In this document: piece after piece, positions 29,601-44,600 of the stretch | How positions within the stretch are numbered: the stretch's first letter is position 1 | Layout of the letters: the number at the start of each line of letters is the position of its first letter | From: Tetragnatha versicolor | Taxonomy: Eukaryota > Arthropoda > Arachnida > Araneae > Tetragnathidae | Length of the DNA stretch: 64,000 nt | NCBI GenBank assembly: GCA_024610705.1 | Contig: JANDEH010000001.1 | Coordinates: forward strand, 37,081,799 to 37,145,798 | Direction: 5' to 3' | Made by a program: the position numbers and the translations under genes | Notes under the pieces: generated by a model | Told to the model about the DNA's origin: nothing | Databases searched by the model: none | What the model saw: the letters and a program-made list of their open reading frames with translations, nothing else

Positions 29601-32600
29601 TAAGATGCAATTAAGTTTTCATAATTACACAATGAAAAGATAAACACTATTTTTTTCAAGCACATAAACACTCAGGAATTTAAGAATTAATTATTTTTTA
29701 AATTTAAGCTTAAGGTTTCGTAAGTTTGGCTTTGCATATCCTCACACGAAGAAACTTTAGTCTAGTTCAAAATTAGTTCTAAATGCTTAAAACTGTTAAA
29801 TAATATTTCATTAAAAGTAATTGTTAAAAGACAGTCACAGAGATGGTAACCAAACCAATGCTTACAATTGATATATTCCCAAACTTATCTGCCCCTGCAG
29901 CAGTGGCAGCATCCAAGAAGCAAGCAGTGGTTAGCCATCTTGGGTTTGTGTCATCAGCAAAGATGATGAGCTGGTTGTCTTGACGCTTGTAGCGCACATA
30001 GAAGAAGCTTTCCTGGACATCCCCAACAATAATGCGATTGCCCACAGCATGGAGAGTCACTATCTGGTTTGGAAGGTGCTGGAACAAACAATAGCAGTTT
30101 TAGATAATAATTTTTAGATTTAGAGCTGTTTCAGAGATTGATTTAAAACATTGAACATAAAATTTAAATGCTGATTAGTTACATCAAAGTGTAATTTGGA
30201 GTGCCTGCCTACCATGCAATATCTGACAGTTTATTTGTTGAAAACTAAGCAACCTGTTGCAAATATCATTGAAACGCCTACTTTCGACAAAATATGAATG
30301 TGTTTTTATCAATATACTAGAAAAAAAGCATATGGGCATTTTTGGAATGATAAAACTACAGGTGAAAAAGAGATGGTGTGAAATTTATTTAGGTACATAT
30401 GCCCAACTTGAAAATATTATGTTATGGGCAGTGTGATAAATCCAGGGATTATAAAGAATATTGCCTGCATATTTCAGGCAAAGTAAAAAATACTAATTGA
30501 TAAATTTTATTGAATTTATCACCTGCCTAACTTGGGGCATTATTAATAATGCCCAGTAAATCACTTTTCCAGTAACATCTATATAAGTTACTATTTTAAT
30601 CCAAGTATAGTGATTATAATGCCTTAGATTTTAGTCTCCACATTATGTTGAGGAATTATTAATGTAAAAAAATCTTGTGCATGGAACTAATTTTGCATTA
30701 TGCTTTCCTTGGTGTCTCCAGCAAATATTATAAAGCTGGTTGTTTGCTGGGGTTAGTAAGGATATAGAATCAAAAAACAACCGTTAAAACATCTCAACAC
30801 TTCTTACCTTGTTTTCACACTTCCTGAGCAGCTTCTTTTTGCCGAGGTCGTATATCCTCAGCATGCTCCCGACTCCCACGAGCACCCTGCCTTGGAAGGG
30901 GCAGATGGCGGCGGGCATTTCTTCCACCGGGGTGCGGTGCACCAGCTCTAGTCTCCTGCCCTCGTTGAGGACCCTGAAGGTCAGCAGAATGCCTCCGGTG
31001 CAGTGGCGCACGTTGAGCTGTAGTTCCCTCACTACACCCACTAGGAGGAACTGCTCGTCAGGGTGAGTGGCAAACTTTACGAGACACAGGCTGAAAACGA
31101 AAAAGTTGTTAACTTTATGGCTGGTATTAAACACATTTTTTCAAGCAGTTGAATCGTGTAATCCATATCGCTCCTTCCTTTAAACAATGTCATTTCTCAA
31201 AAGCCGAAGATTTTTAGTTAAGACTGATTTTAGAAAGCCTTGAAAGGGTTGTATAACCATGCAAAATTGTCATATTGTTATGCTGCATAGTGAAAAATAC
31301 AATCGAATGTTTAACATTTATTTTAATGCATTTCAATCAACTTTTAAACTTTCAAATCACTCTTCTGGAAAATCAGGTTTTTTGAGACATGACGTTGTTG
31401 TAAGGAGTCACAATATGTTAAATTACCTAAGCTTACAAACTGGTGTTTATAGTAAAATAATAAAAGAATTTTAGATTTTTTTGCAAGGGGATCTCCATAA
31501 ATGATGTCGTGGTTGGAGGGATGGGAGAGAGTTAATCAATCTATGACACTTTGTGATTGGGGAGAAGGAGGTTACAGAATTGTGACAATCTCACACTATA
31601 AACCAACTAACACAGCAGTTTTTTTGGGAGGAATGTAGCTAACTTATACCAACCTAAAGAAAGTGCCTTCTAAAAATTATAAGTGGCTTTGTCTCAACCA
31701 AAAACAAAGGGTTCCAAGTTTTTGCCAATCTAGCGCAATATGTATTGTTGGTAATAAAGCGTGACTAGTGACAAAAGGGGAGAGGATATGGTAAAGTGTG
31801 ACAATTTGCGACATAAAGGGGTGAAATGGCATAAAAAGTGTAGCATTTATAAGCAGCTCCTTCCTGGGAACTTTTAGATGGAATTGTAAAACTTTTATTT
31901 GAAACACAATTAAAAGGACTATGAAACGGCCAAAACATAAAAATTTGAATAAGGAAGGAAAAAGCCAACACTTCAGGGAAAATCTTACCTGAAAGCTGCC
32001 TCATTCTGTTCCAGGGGTACTTGAAAGATGGTCTTTCCTTCAATGGGATCCAAAATGCGGATTATTGATGCCCACATACCAGTACCTCCTTTAGGAGCCC
32101 CAAAGATCCGCTCATCTAAGGTCTCACTCAAGAACTGGGCGGCCATGTCTGCTGCTAGCTCCTGCTCTTCCTCCCCAGCAGCTTCCACCATTTCCTGAAA
32201 ATGTCGAAAGTGGGTAAGACCACAGGTTTCTGTCTCACGACCCTCAAACACTTTTATGGCCAGCAAAGCCTTGATACATTGAATAATATGCTCTTACCAA
32301 GGGTCATTCCAGACTTTTGGGGAAGGGTCCGGTTTTTGTAAAAATTGTGAAAATCTACTCATAATTTTGTGAATTTTAAGTTAGCATTAAATTAAGTTTT
32401 TTTTTCAGCCAGGGGTCTGTTTCCCATTAAGTATTTTATTAATCTTCAATCTTAAGTTTAACCATATTTGCAACTTTATACCTTATGTTAGCTTGAAATA
32501 TTAGTAATCTTGATTCAGATGTAAAGTTTTCACAATATCAGAGCTTTTAGAAATAGTTTTCTATTAAAAAAATTTAGGAGTGAATTTTATAGAAGGAAAA

Positions 32601-35600
32601 ATGTACTTACCTCAGCCATTTGTCGTTTTCTAATGCCTTTAGTCTTTTCTGTGTAAGCATTGTGATCTGTTTCAATGATTATCAAATTAGAACTTTCAGG
32701 ATGAATAATGAATTTTCTAGGAGTATATTCAAGTGGGGTAGCTACTTGGTTAAAAACAGCACCCAATTTTTCCAATGCCAAAATCCTGAAAAAAATTATT
32801 GGTTAGTGCAAGTTGATGTAACATTTCACTAAATTTTAAATTGATTACTGGTCTTTGCAGAATAGAGTGAAACGAGATGTGAAAGATAGGCCAACGTGGG
32901 GAAGAATTCACATAGGAAAAGCCAAGCACATATGTAAGCTAGTTCAAAAAATGCCTTTGATTCAGAAGCTTTATTAGTTTAGAATGAAAATCAAGAAGTA
33001 TTTTCTAATGAAATTGCTTACCTCAAAGTATTGAGAGAAATTGCCACAATGCCTTCTGGACATTGTTCGGAAGAAAATCCAGATGCATACTCCAAGGTCT
33101 CATAGGAAAGAGGGGTCAAATGGAACCTGTTTTGATAGTAATAACTCAGCCAAGATCGACTTGAAATAGCCACAACCTAAAAATATTATCAATTAATTAA
33201 AAGTATTGTTAGTAATAAATGCATTGTTGTTTCTATTATACTTTTAAGTTACTTATCTGAAAATGTAATACTCAGTGAGATATTTTACATTTACATATTA
33301 CAAACCATGTTTTATTTGATGTGCTAGATTACTAAATGGCAGTTTCAAAAGTACTTACAGCATCATTTCCTTGCATTCTCACTTTGAACAACTTCACAGG
33401 CTTGGAACCTAAATAACGAGATCTGGTATCAGTTAAATCTCCAGAAATTTGATCCAACACAGTTCTCAGCAGACCTCCATTCTGTAAAACAAAATATTTG
33501 TGAAATTGTACAATTCAGAAAGATAACCATGCTATATTCCTTATGGTACATTTGGCGGATAAAATAATTTGAAGAAAAACAAATAAAGATGCAATCACTG
33601 CAATGATGAAAGGTTGAACTCATGCCGCTGAAAGGATTAGAAATTTAAAGGATTAGGTTTTATCAAATAAAATAATTTGAGTGATATATTAGGTATACAA
33701 AACAAAACCGGCTTATTAAAAGCAATCGATTTCTGGTCAAATATACAGTTTCTGTATCGGCAATTATTTTTCCAATTTGAGCTTGATACCAATTAGTGAT
33801 TTGAACTAGAGTGACAAACTACATTAGGCAGCTGTTAAGATGTCCTTTTTTTGTATCGGTAAACTTGTAGTTAATTAGTACATAACAAGGGGTACTTTTC
33901 AGACAAAAAATCCTTCATTCCCCAATAAGCATATACAATTCAACTTAGAGGTCACTTATGTTCCATTTGTTTAGATAATAAATGTGGCAAATGTGCACTT
34001 CAGTTGCACTTTTCATTTATGGTCTGACTTCACAGTGCCTAAACCTAATTTTGATCTACAGTGTCAATAGTAAAGTTTTATCTATTGAAAAAGATTGAAA
34101 TTTTAAATGAATTGGAAAATGACAAAAATATATAGGGTAGCTTTAGTAAGTCCTACAGAGTCAACACAGTAAAAAATTCAAAAGGTTGCAATAACATGGC
34201 CTTTGATATCGAAAAGAAAAAAGGATTAATTGTGTATAAGAAGGAACGGATTGTACTAGTAGTTTCAACTATTTAATAAAAATAAACACTAATCCATGTA
34301 ACTTACTTGCAGTCCAATGTTGAGATAGAGTGTTCCCTGTCCACTGCTGTCACGTCCTGTTCCTTCCCCTCCTCCCATCTCTACGATTGCCAGGGACTCA
34401 GGAGTGTTGGGCAAAGACTGCATACTCAAGGGTGACAAGCAGTCCTGAAAAAAGAGATGCACAATCGCATATGTTTACAAAAAGAGCACTATCACAAACG
34501 TTTCACAATTAATGGAACAATATGATGTTATATTTATTCAGTGAAAGGAACTTTTTAATTTGCCGCATTCCATAGGAGGGTTAGAAATGTGTATTAGAAC
34601 TGTTTTATAGTCGGTATAAATAGAAAAGGTGGCTCAAGGTCGCAATTTTTATATTGTCACCATGCCAATGAACACGTGTCAGTAAAATAGAAATGAAGTG
34701 TGGGAAGTAGGAAAATTGCGTGACCTTGATCCACTTATTTTTTACAGTCTTATAATAAGGTAATTTTATAAGAAATCCAATTCTAGAATATAAATAAACT
34801 GTAGAACAAAAAAAGGTGAGGTCATAATGTCTCATGTTTTTTCAATATAGAAATCTTCAATGCTAATAAAAACATCTTATTATTCTTGTAAAACTAATCG
34901 TTATTAGATTCAAGAAATCCTAAAAAATTTAGAAAACCAGCTAAAAGAACCTGAAGAGCTTAAATGGTGCAAAACTTTATTTCCAGAGCTCTTGTTACAA
35001 TGATTTATTGCCTATTAAATTATTATTATTTAATTCAAGTCAAATTTTTAGATTTATCTTTCAAAACTAATTAGTATAATTATTCTGTTTTAACCTGTAT
35101 AATTATTGATTAATTTTTATATTCAAACTCTAAAACTTCAACCTCTTTATCTCATTTATTAATGAAGAAAATAAATTCCAAACTGGCTAAGTTTCAGAGC
35201 AATGGAAATTATTACGTACATTATTTCATAAATAGACTGATATAAGCATTAAAATCAACAAACATAATAATAACAATGCTACTCACAGCAGGATCCAATG
35301 AAATTATTCTGACAGTGTTGTCCACCAGTCCAACAGCAAGAAACCTGGATCTCTGCTCTCCACTGGGAACACTAGCCAAGGCCATGCAAATAACATCTGA
35401 TGGCATTTCTTTGCGGTCTTTGTATTCATTGAGTTGCCCAGACTGCAATCAAAATGCAATGCACATCAATGTATTGACTTTTGAGACAATAGTAGAAATT
35501 ATGTCGTTATAGCTTTATGACTAACATAATAAACATTTTAATGCTGAATTGAACTCATGGATGTTAATGAGAAAAAAATCCTTTTATTAGTAAATTAGTC

Positions 35601-38600
35601 TTTTAATTTTTCAAAATCGTGAATAAGCATAAATACTTGATTCCACTGTGTCATGGTTAAATTAAAACTGTTGAACCTGAGAATAGAATTGACTGCCAAG
35701 CTAAAAACTCTAATGAAGTTCAACCACAACAAATATTACAGCTGCTATAAAAATACATCAGTATATTTATGTGGCAAGTACAATATACTTAAGAGAAAAT
35801 TAAACCTAAACCATAAACACTTTTCCAGAAAAAACACACCAAATATATCTTTAAAAACATCTACAAATACAGCTAACTAAATTATAACATAAAAAAATAG
35901 AAAGAAAGACAAAGGGAGACTTACAGGGTCCATCTCAAAGTAGACCAGTTCTCCACCTGTCAAGGCAATGACCACCTGACGCTGGTTAACAGCGCACTTG
36001 GTGATGGTCTTCTTTCCTGAAGTTCTCCACTCGTTCACACGCTTGTCGGCTCTGATGTGACGGATGCCGTCTGGATAGATCTAGGAGAACATAGGTTTTG
36101 TAAGATTTGCCATCAATAGCTTTTGAACCTCAGTCAGGTGCAACCCTTCTGACAGCAATGCTTCATAGATTACACAAATCCAGTTATTCTCTTCATAAGC
36201 TTCTTAATTTCAATAATCATGGGTTCATTTAAAAATTTTAAATTGCAATACTGAATTACTTAGTTAATAATGTTTATTTTAATAAGTAAATGTAGGTAGA
36301 AGTTTTAAAAATGTATTACTGGATTTTTAAAAAATCATGAATATAATGCGATATTGGCACGGTTTTGCTAAAAATATTATTTGGACAGTGATGAGTTATG
36401 AAAGCTTTCCATTTGATTAAGAAATTACAAATTACACTGAAAGATAATGTAAAGGTTCGGATAAAGCAAACCCTAATAAACTTACCTGCACCAGAGCATT
36501 ATCACCAATCTGTGCACAGGCCAGAGTTGGGGTGGTTCCCAAGAAACCAGAGTCTGTTACTTCCTCAACAGTTTCTCCAATAGACAAAACCAAAGTAGCA
36601 TTTACGAAAGACACAATAATAAAAGCATCGAATTCCTCTGGAAAGAAAGAAAGACACTTGAACCAAAAACTACACAAGTTTACAACATAAGATAAAAAAT
36701 AGAGTCTTAATTACAAAGCAGCATTACTGATATTGAGTGTGAATAATAGATGATAAGAAATAGACCCTTTCAATTCCCTTATTACATATTGTATTTTGTT
36801 AAGCATTATGCCCTTAATATGCAAGAGTGATTTATATATCAGTCACATCAAGCAGTTTAATGTAAGATTTAAGAATAAATTCTCAGGTTACATCAATAAA
36901 GCATTCATTTACCATCAGAATTTCTTTTAACAGTCCACACAGCATTGGGATTACCAGGAAGTTCAGAAACGGCCATTTCAGAAACCTGCAGGGAAAAAGC
37001 AATAGATGTAAAAATTATACACTTTAATCATACAACGAATGTGTTGTAAACTTTGTGAAAACCAAACACAAAATGAAAGGATTAGAAACTAATTACAGAA
37101 ATCAATTAAAAACAATCATGCATGAGCAGGGATTCAAATCCTGATGTCAGGCTTCAAAGTCAGATACATAAACCACAAAACCAGTTAACTTGCATCTCTC
37201 AATAACTTATTATTTCAAAGGTAATCCCAAAATAAACAATTTTACTACTGCAATGACATACCTCAAGACCATGCCTCAGTACTCTCAGGGTTGATCTGGG
37301 ACCCCGACCACAAGCCGCATAGAGCTGTGGTGTATCCTCATTAGCCAAATCAGCTATCTGGCAGTGCATGATGGGGGACAGGCTTTCCAGTTCATCCACC
37401 AGAACCAGGTTCTTGAGGGGACGAGGTCCAAAGAAGAAAGTGTCCCCTTCCTCTAGTGGGATGGCAGAGCTGAATTCGGGTTCGTCGTCATCGTCACCAA
37501 GATGAGCTATCTGGTACAAGTAGCTGTAAAAAATTATTCCTATCAAAACCAGTTTAAAAGAGTAGGAAAAATGGCAAAACTTTCATTACTCCCTTAAACA
37601 TTGCTTCATTTAAAAAAAAATACAAACTTGATAATTAAATTTTTAAAATAAACAACTTTAAACCAACTTACTGATTTCCAAACTCTGAAGCCACAAAAAG
37701 GAATCCAGTTTTTAAAACACATAATGCAGAAGCAACAGGCACTGTGTCGAAATATTTGAGCTTCACTTCACTCACCTTAAACAAGAGAAAAAGGCATTTA
37801 GAAAACAATAATAATTGCAAGTCATAATATCAGCTATTAAAGATATTAAAAACCTTATATACATCAGAGACCAATCCATGATTTTAAACTTAACCCCATT
37901 TTTGTGAAAAAATTATACAGCATTTTAATTTTAATGTGAAAAATTGTGAGATCTTTTTAATTTATGAATTTTTTTTACTATTTTTAATAAAAATTATAAA
38001 ATTGATGAAAACAGCAGTAATTTCTTATTTCTTCAGTTTTAGAATGTTAATTTTAACATTTTTCAAAAGAAAATCTAAGGTTCAATGTTTTTCCCCTTTT
38101 TTATGGGGAGGAGGGGAGAATAGAGTTAGGAATGGTCACATAAGTAACAAAAAGTTTTTACTCACCACATCCTCGTCTGTTTCTAAAGTAATCTTAAAAA
38201 TGTCACCTTGCTCTGTTTGAGCAAGGAAAAAGAACATAGTCTAGAATAGAAAAAAGAATAAATGTAAATACATTATGTAAAATTTTTTACCAAATTTTTT
38301 ATTTGTACAATAAAGCACCGTTTATACGTTTCTCATTTATACGTTGTGGTGGCGCCACCGTCCCCGCCTTGAACACGAAGAGTGAGGACTCTGTGTGTGT
38401 GTGGAGAAAAAAAGAGTAAGGCTAGTGAGAGCAGCCATGTTAATTCCGTTTTTGATGTGAGTTTGTCCTGTTTGTATTTTGGTGTTCGTGAGGTAATAAA
38501 TTGTCGTGATTGTCCTTATGCGATGTTGTTTCATTCAAACATAACATGCTACCACAAAAAGTCAAGATAAGGGAATCACTACATACGTCGTTTTCGTAAA

Positions 38601-41600
38601 GTCCCAATTCATTCCTATTCATTTTAATGCAAAAATTCTTCGTTTATACGACGCGCAATATCGGTCATACGTCGTTTTCGGCTGTCTTAAAATTCGAAAA
38701 TATCCAGTATCAGTTGTTGCTTCCGTGGGAAAATTTCCCCAGGGAAGGTTGAAGGACACTGCATTCCTTGGCTGTTGTATGACCAATGGTGTGGGGGTGA
38801 GTAAAAGGGCACTTCGTTGAACTGATAATGGGATGTGCTTCACTACAGTTCTATGGCCCTTATCTCTGGTTAGGGGGTTGCCAGCACCCCCTGCAGAGGA
38901 GAAGAATTCTTTTAATCCCTAAATGACCCCACAAAGAAAGGGGGACCATGAAACTGCCGTTCTAAAAACCCTCGCACTATAAAGGTAGGGTTTCTTTCAT
39001 TTTTATAAATGTTTTAGTATTTTAAAATTTAATTATTATTTTCAGTTTAAAAACTGTTTTGAAACAATTTTTTTTTAGAAATGTACTTACGTAAATATGC
39101 ATTAGGAGCGTTAAAAACCTAATAATTAAAGATATTTTCATTAATACGTCGTTTTACGTTGGTCCCTTGAAAGTCGTATAAACGGTGCTTTACTGTACTA
39201 AGAATTTAATTTATTAAATCAAACCATTTCTATTGGAAAGTATAAATTAGTTAATCCAACTACTAATATATTTTCAGTCTCATATTTAATAAATTACTAA
39301 CTCTCTTTAAATTAGTACTTAAGATATAAAAACTTGATATATCAAATTAATGTTCTCACAATTAGTTTATTTCGATGTTAAATTAATAAATTGAACCCTT
39401 CATCCTTGTTAGTAAAAATAAGATGATCACAACCCCCTCTTTTATAATTATGTAAGCAACACCCTTTCTGCAGAAGAAAACCTAGATATAAAGAGCTTTC
39501 ATTCTATGTACTATTTATATGTTTTATATGTGTGGTATAATTGCTAGACCTCAGTTCAACAAAGAAACTTTTTCAAGTTTATAATTTTCAGTTGTCAAGT
39601 TCAGGTTTTCTGAATTAAATTTTGTACAACAATTTATTTTCAATTAATAAGTTATTTTTGAAAATATAGTGCCTATTGTTTAACATGCATAATTTATTAT
39701 ATCCCCCTTTGTCAGCAAAAGAAGGAAAATAGTAAACCCATTTCTATTTTAGACGCTTATGTAATATTTGAACAACCCCTAATTAACCCGGGAGCACTCG
39801 CACTGGGTATCTCATACCCCGGCCCGCATTCTTAGTCTCATAGCGTTCCCCCCTTTTTTTCAAAATGTGTGAGGTCTCATGTAGCTGAGTTCAAGGTCAC
39901 ATTCTTCAAGTTTCAAGGTTAGATAAGAATTCAGGAATACGCGGTTTCCGGGAATTGAGGCTTTTGGGTATGAGATACCCGCGCGCGTGCCGGCAGAGGT
40001 GTCAGTTTTGGCTGTGGATTCCGTTCGATTGGTCGGTATGGCGGCTTCGTTCTTTGCTTTCTACCGATGATTTTGATTTTTTAGTGAATATTAAGAAGAT
40101 ATTGGAGTTTATGATGTTCAATGTGATGAGTAAACAATTGAAGTTGCCGAAGAATGTGTGATGAAATTGATGAAGAAAGTTCAGAAAGTCTCGTTTCTCC
40201 GGAAAATGGAGAATATTACCTCGGTAAAAGTGGAACAAAATGGATGAAAGAGAAGTATAGAACCAACGTCAGAGTGGCGGTGAAAAATATTATAAATAAA
40301 ATCCCTGAAAATACAAGTAGTTCTCGAGCGCCTACTAAGACGCAATCAAAAAATGCTTTTGATACATCATCAGAAACTACCTCAGAAGAAGGAAACAATG
40401 CCAAAATTGTAGAAAAACGGGATACAAAAGATGTAGGGATTGCTTTAGCAAAAGGGACTTGAAAATAAAACGCTAATGTGAAAGGTTCCAGAAATATATT
40501 TGTATGGAACACAACTCTAATTTGTAAGGATTTCACGAATAAATGTGTGTAAATTATATTCATTTAAGATACACAAATGATAGTTTATTGTTTTGTCTTA
40601 TTTAAAGTAATATTATTTGTAAAACCAAGCAGGTTGAGTGCTAAAACGTGAGAATCCATCCCTGGGTATCACATACCCACCCGCGAGTTCCCGCGTTCGT
40701 TTCATAGGTGCGACTGCTCCCGGGCTAACAAAGGTTATAAATTAATTTGTAACCTTGTAATAACACATTTTAAAGTATCAAAAATGAATTTTTAGAATGA
40801 AATTATCTATGATAATATGTTAATACCAGCGTTAGAAATTGGGAAAAAAATCCACTGGTCCTGCGGACCAGTGCTTTACCAATCTTACTGGTCCGTAACA
40901 AAAATTACTGGTCCGACAAATAAAAAAGGACAATCAATACATGCAATCAAGGACATGCAATAATAAGTTACCAGCTGCCAGCTGTTAATATAAAATTTTT
41001 ATAAAATAATTAATAAAATGAAGTTATGAAAAGTAAGCAATAGCTCTAAATAATCAAATAATTTTGAAATATTTTTCTTGATTAAATAATATTTCACTAA
41101 CTGACAAAATCCATTCAAAATCAACTGATAAATTCAAAAAATATGAACATTTCTTAAATAAATGATATTGCACACAAATTAATACATAACTTAACTGGAG
41201 GGAGGGATATATTTTCACCACTGGTCCGGTGGACCAGTGAATTTCTGATTCCACTGGTCCGAACCGTTTTTTAGTTGTCCCGGACCAGCAATCCAGTACA
41301 ATTTCGAACGCTGGTTAATACTTATGTGAAGCATGAGATTTAGCTGAGAAAATATGTATTTCTTAAATTTTATAAGCTTAAGAATATAAAAAATATAGTG
41401 GAAAGAAATATATTGAAGATCAGTGAAAAAATTTTTAAGATGTGTAAGTCTTACTTTAGTCTTATGAGTTGCACTACAAACGAAAATCATGCCTCTTTCA
41501 GGGTCATCCAAATCATTCTAAAAATAATAATAAACATTAATACAAATATTTCAAAACATTTTCTCAAACAAAAGTAAGTATTCCAATTTAAGGGATACTG

Positions 41601-44600
41601 AGGTTTCAAAAAAATCTTCAATCAACATAAATCCATATACTTGTGTTCAAAACTAAAGACTGTTTACATAATCTATTTTACAAATTAACAACAAACTTAA
41701 TACTAGGAGAGGAATTTAAAAAAAATCTGAATATTTAAGATGAGTAAATTTTCTTGAAGTATAGTCGAACCTGCCAATGACAAGCACAATAAGTTCTGAG
41801 TCGCAGGTGTTTGCACCATTTGATTATTTTCTACTATACCTAAAACTGAGTTCCCGCTATATTGGAACGCCTGTTATAAGCTAGTTACACTGTCATTAAA
41901 AACAATGGAAAATATTTTAACAGCTATATATTCGTAAGTTTAATAGTAAGTGAATTTTAAAAAAATGTTTAACTAATAGAATATATGTTTCTAAGTTAAA
42001 AAGTAGATATCAATTTTGTTATACAGTAAAATCCCGTTATAACGAACTTCAAGGGACCATAAAATTTCTTCGTTGTAACGGAAATTTCGTTGTAACCGTA
42101 CTATCGCCAATTACAATAAAAACGGTTGGGGACTTTCTGGACTTTCGTAATAACGGGATTTTTCGTTGTATCGGTATTCGTTGTAACGGGATTTCACTGT
42201 ATTTTGTTTGTTATATTATTTTAAAACTGAACACATACCCTTCTTCGAGGAATGGGACATCGAATATCAGGATGAAGGTCACCAACACTTTTGTAGGTGA
42301 TATAGTTCTCAGAGCAGATAAGAACACCACTTGGGCCATCACTACCACCAGGAACTAAAAAAGAATAATTATTTAATGAAGTTAAAAACCGTAATGTAGA
42401 ATCTAGATTTTGGCAATGTAAAGACAAGGATATTCATGGCTAAATCTGAGAATAAAATAGTTTTTATCAGGGTTGGCAAAAAACCTGGTTTTTTAAAAAA
42501 ACGGGTTTATTTGGTTTAAACCAAGTTTTTTTAGAATTTTTTTCCAGAATAAGTTATTTTAGCAGTGATGTTTGAAATTGAGTTGTAAATGAGACATTTA
42601 TTTCAGGGGTGGTTTATAATTGATAAATGATTTGTATATTTCAATTAATTAATTTAATTAGTTAATTAAAATTAATTTGTTTTAAAAATAATTTTTGTTT
42701 TTAAAATATTCCAATTTGACTATCTAATATTATTGTAGTGAATAAAAATCGGTGTTAATTATCTTGGATAAATGGTTGAAATAATCAAATTATTTATCTT
42801 AATTATATGGATTAATTTATAAACTTAAAAATTTCTTTAGAAAGATAAAATAACATTTTTAAATAAATAAAAGTGAAATGCAAGCAACTAATGTTAATTG
42901 AAATTGGATAAATGATTGAGATAATTAATCCGATTAAGGAAATCAATGGTTTTTTATTAATTTAGTAAAAAAACCAACTGGTTTTTATCTGTTTGTAAAC
43001 AAACCAAATGGTTTTTAGTTTTTATCATTAAAGAAATCAACGGTTTTTATTAATTTAGTAAAAAAACCAACTGGTTTTTATGACTGACAAATAAGACAAA
43101 TTGATTTTATCAATTAATTAAAATCCAAGCCATCTTTTATCAGTGAAAAACAGATAACTTTTGTTTATCTTTAGTTACTCTTTGAAATAATGTTTCAATT
43201 TAAAGGAAATTAATAAATAAACTATTTCTTGCAACATATAATAAGTTTAACTTAAGCATTTAAGGTTAAGTTTAGATAAAGAGAATTCAATAATTAAAAC
43301 CATTAAATTAAAGGATTTCTGATTTTTAATCACCTTAAAATGTCATTTTTTTTATAAATCTGACCTTTTAATTTTGTGCAAAAGATTATACTTAACCCGC
43401 GAGGACGCGCGCGGGGTCTGCGAGACCCCAACGCTTAAATAAACCTTCATAAAAACTCTTAATTTTTAATGAAAATATATGAAACTCCGTGTAGCTGCTA
43501 AAAAGGTTTCCACCTATCACCTCATGAAGTTTAAATAAAGTAGGTATGTTATTTTCCGAGTTAGGTTGTTGTTTTTAAGGAAAATGCTTCCAAAACTGTG
43601 AGGATTGGTGCGAGTTAAATAGCCAAAGAGGTTTCCAAAAGTAAGGAAGAGGTAACTATAATCCATAATTTTTCTTGCAAAAAAAGAAATTAGAAAATAA
43701 AGGATTTTAGAAAATAAACATCGGTTCAGTTTAGCCAAAGAAATTCGTTAGCTCCGCTCGCATTCCATTGCATTTCCTGTTTTCCTAGTCTTATATTATA
43801 TCTTAATAAGAAGCAGTAAACTAATAATGCACATTAAACAATTAAATTATATATTTAAACTATCCGTGATAAAAATTTTGCATGCACTGAACGTTTAGAA
43901 CAGAAAACGGTTTGTGGGGTCTGAGAGACCCCGCGCGCGTTCCCGTGTAACAGAAAGTAGCGCGCGTCCTCCCGGGTTAATAACACTTTCTTTAAAAAAT
44001 CCTGAAAATATTTTATAATTTCTAAAAAAACCAAGTGGTTTTTTTGGTAAAAAAAACATTTGGTTTAAACCATGGTTAAAAACAGCCAACCCTGGCTTTT
44101 ATACAAGAATATTGCAAATATACTGTCAGTTTAAATCTTGCTTTTATTTTAAATTTAGTATCATAATCACTGCATACAACACAGTTAAATATTACACAGC
44201 ATTAGAGGTAAAAAAATAACCTAAAAAGCCCCACATAAAGATTGTTTTAAATAAAAATTTTGGTAAAAATACAATGACATTAGAAAAAAACAGGTTGAAA
44301 TAATCTTTGCTGTAAAACAGATTCCGTTTATAGAGGCTAAAAATTTCTGTCTACATTATAGCCAAATTAAAAACAAAATCTAAGAATTGTACAGATACAT
44401 TATGAACATCCAGTTATATTAAGGGTCTCACTTTTGGACACTCTTCAAATTGTGAACACACATCAAGAGACTAAAAACAATTGTCATTTGAAATATTACT
44501 TGGAACAAACCTGAAATTAAAAAGTTTCCATGTTCTTCTAATGGCTCTGTATGTTTACTAATGACATTGTTAAGGCCCAAATCCAATTCATAGAAGGTCA

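Noticed and set aside
37112..37198. Possible tRNA gene on the minus strand
   Set aside because: A good B box but a degenerate A box and no matching acceptor stem; better explained as a SINE head.
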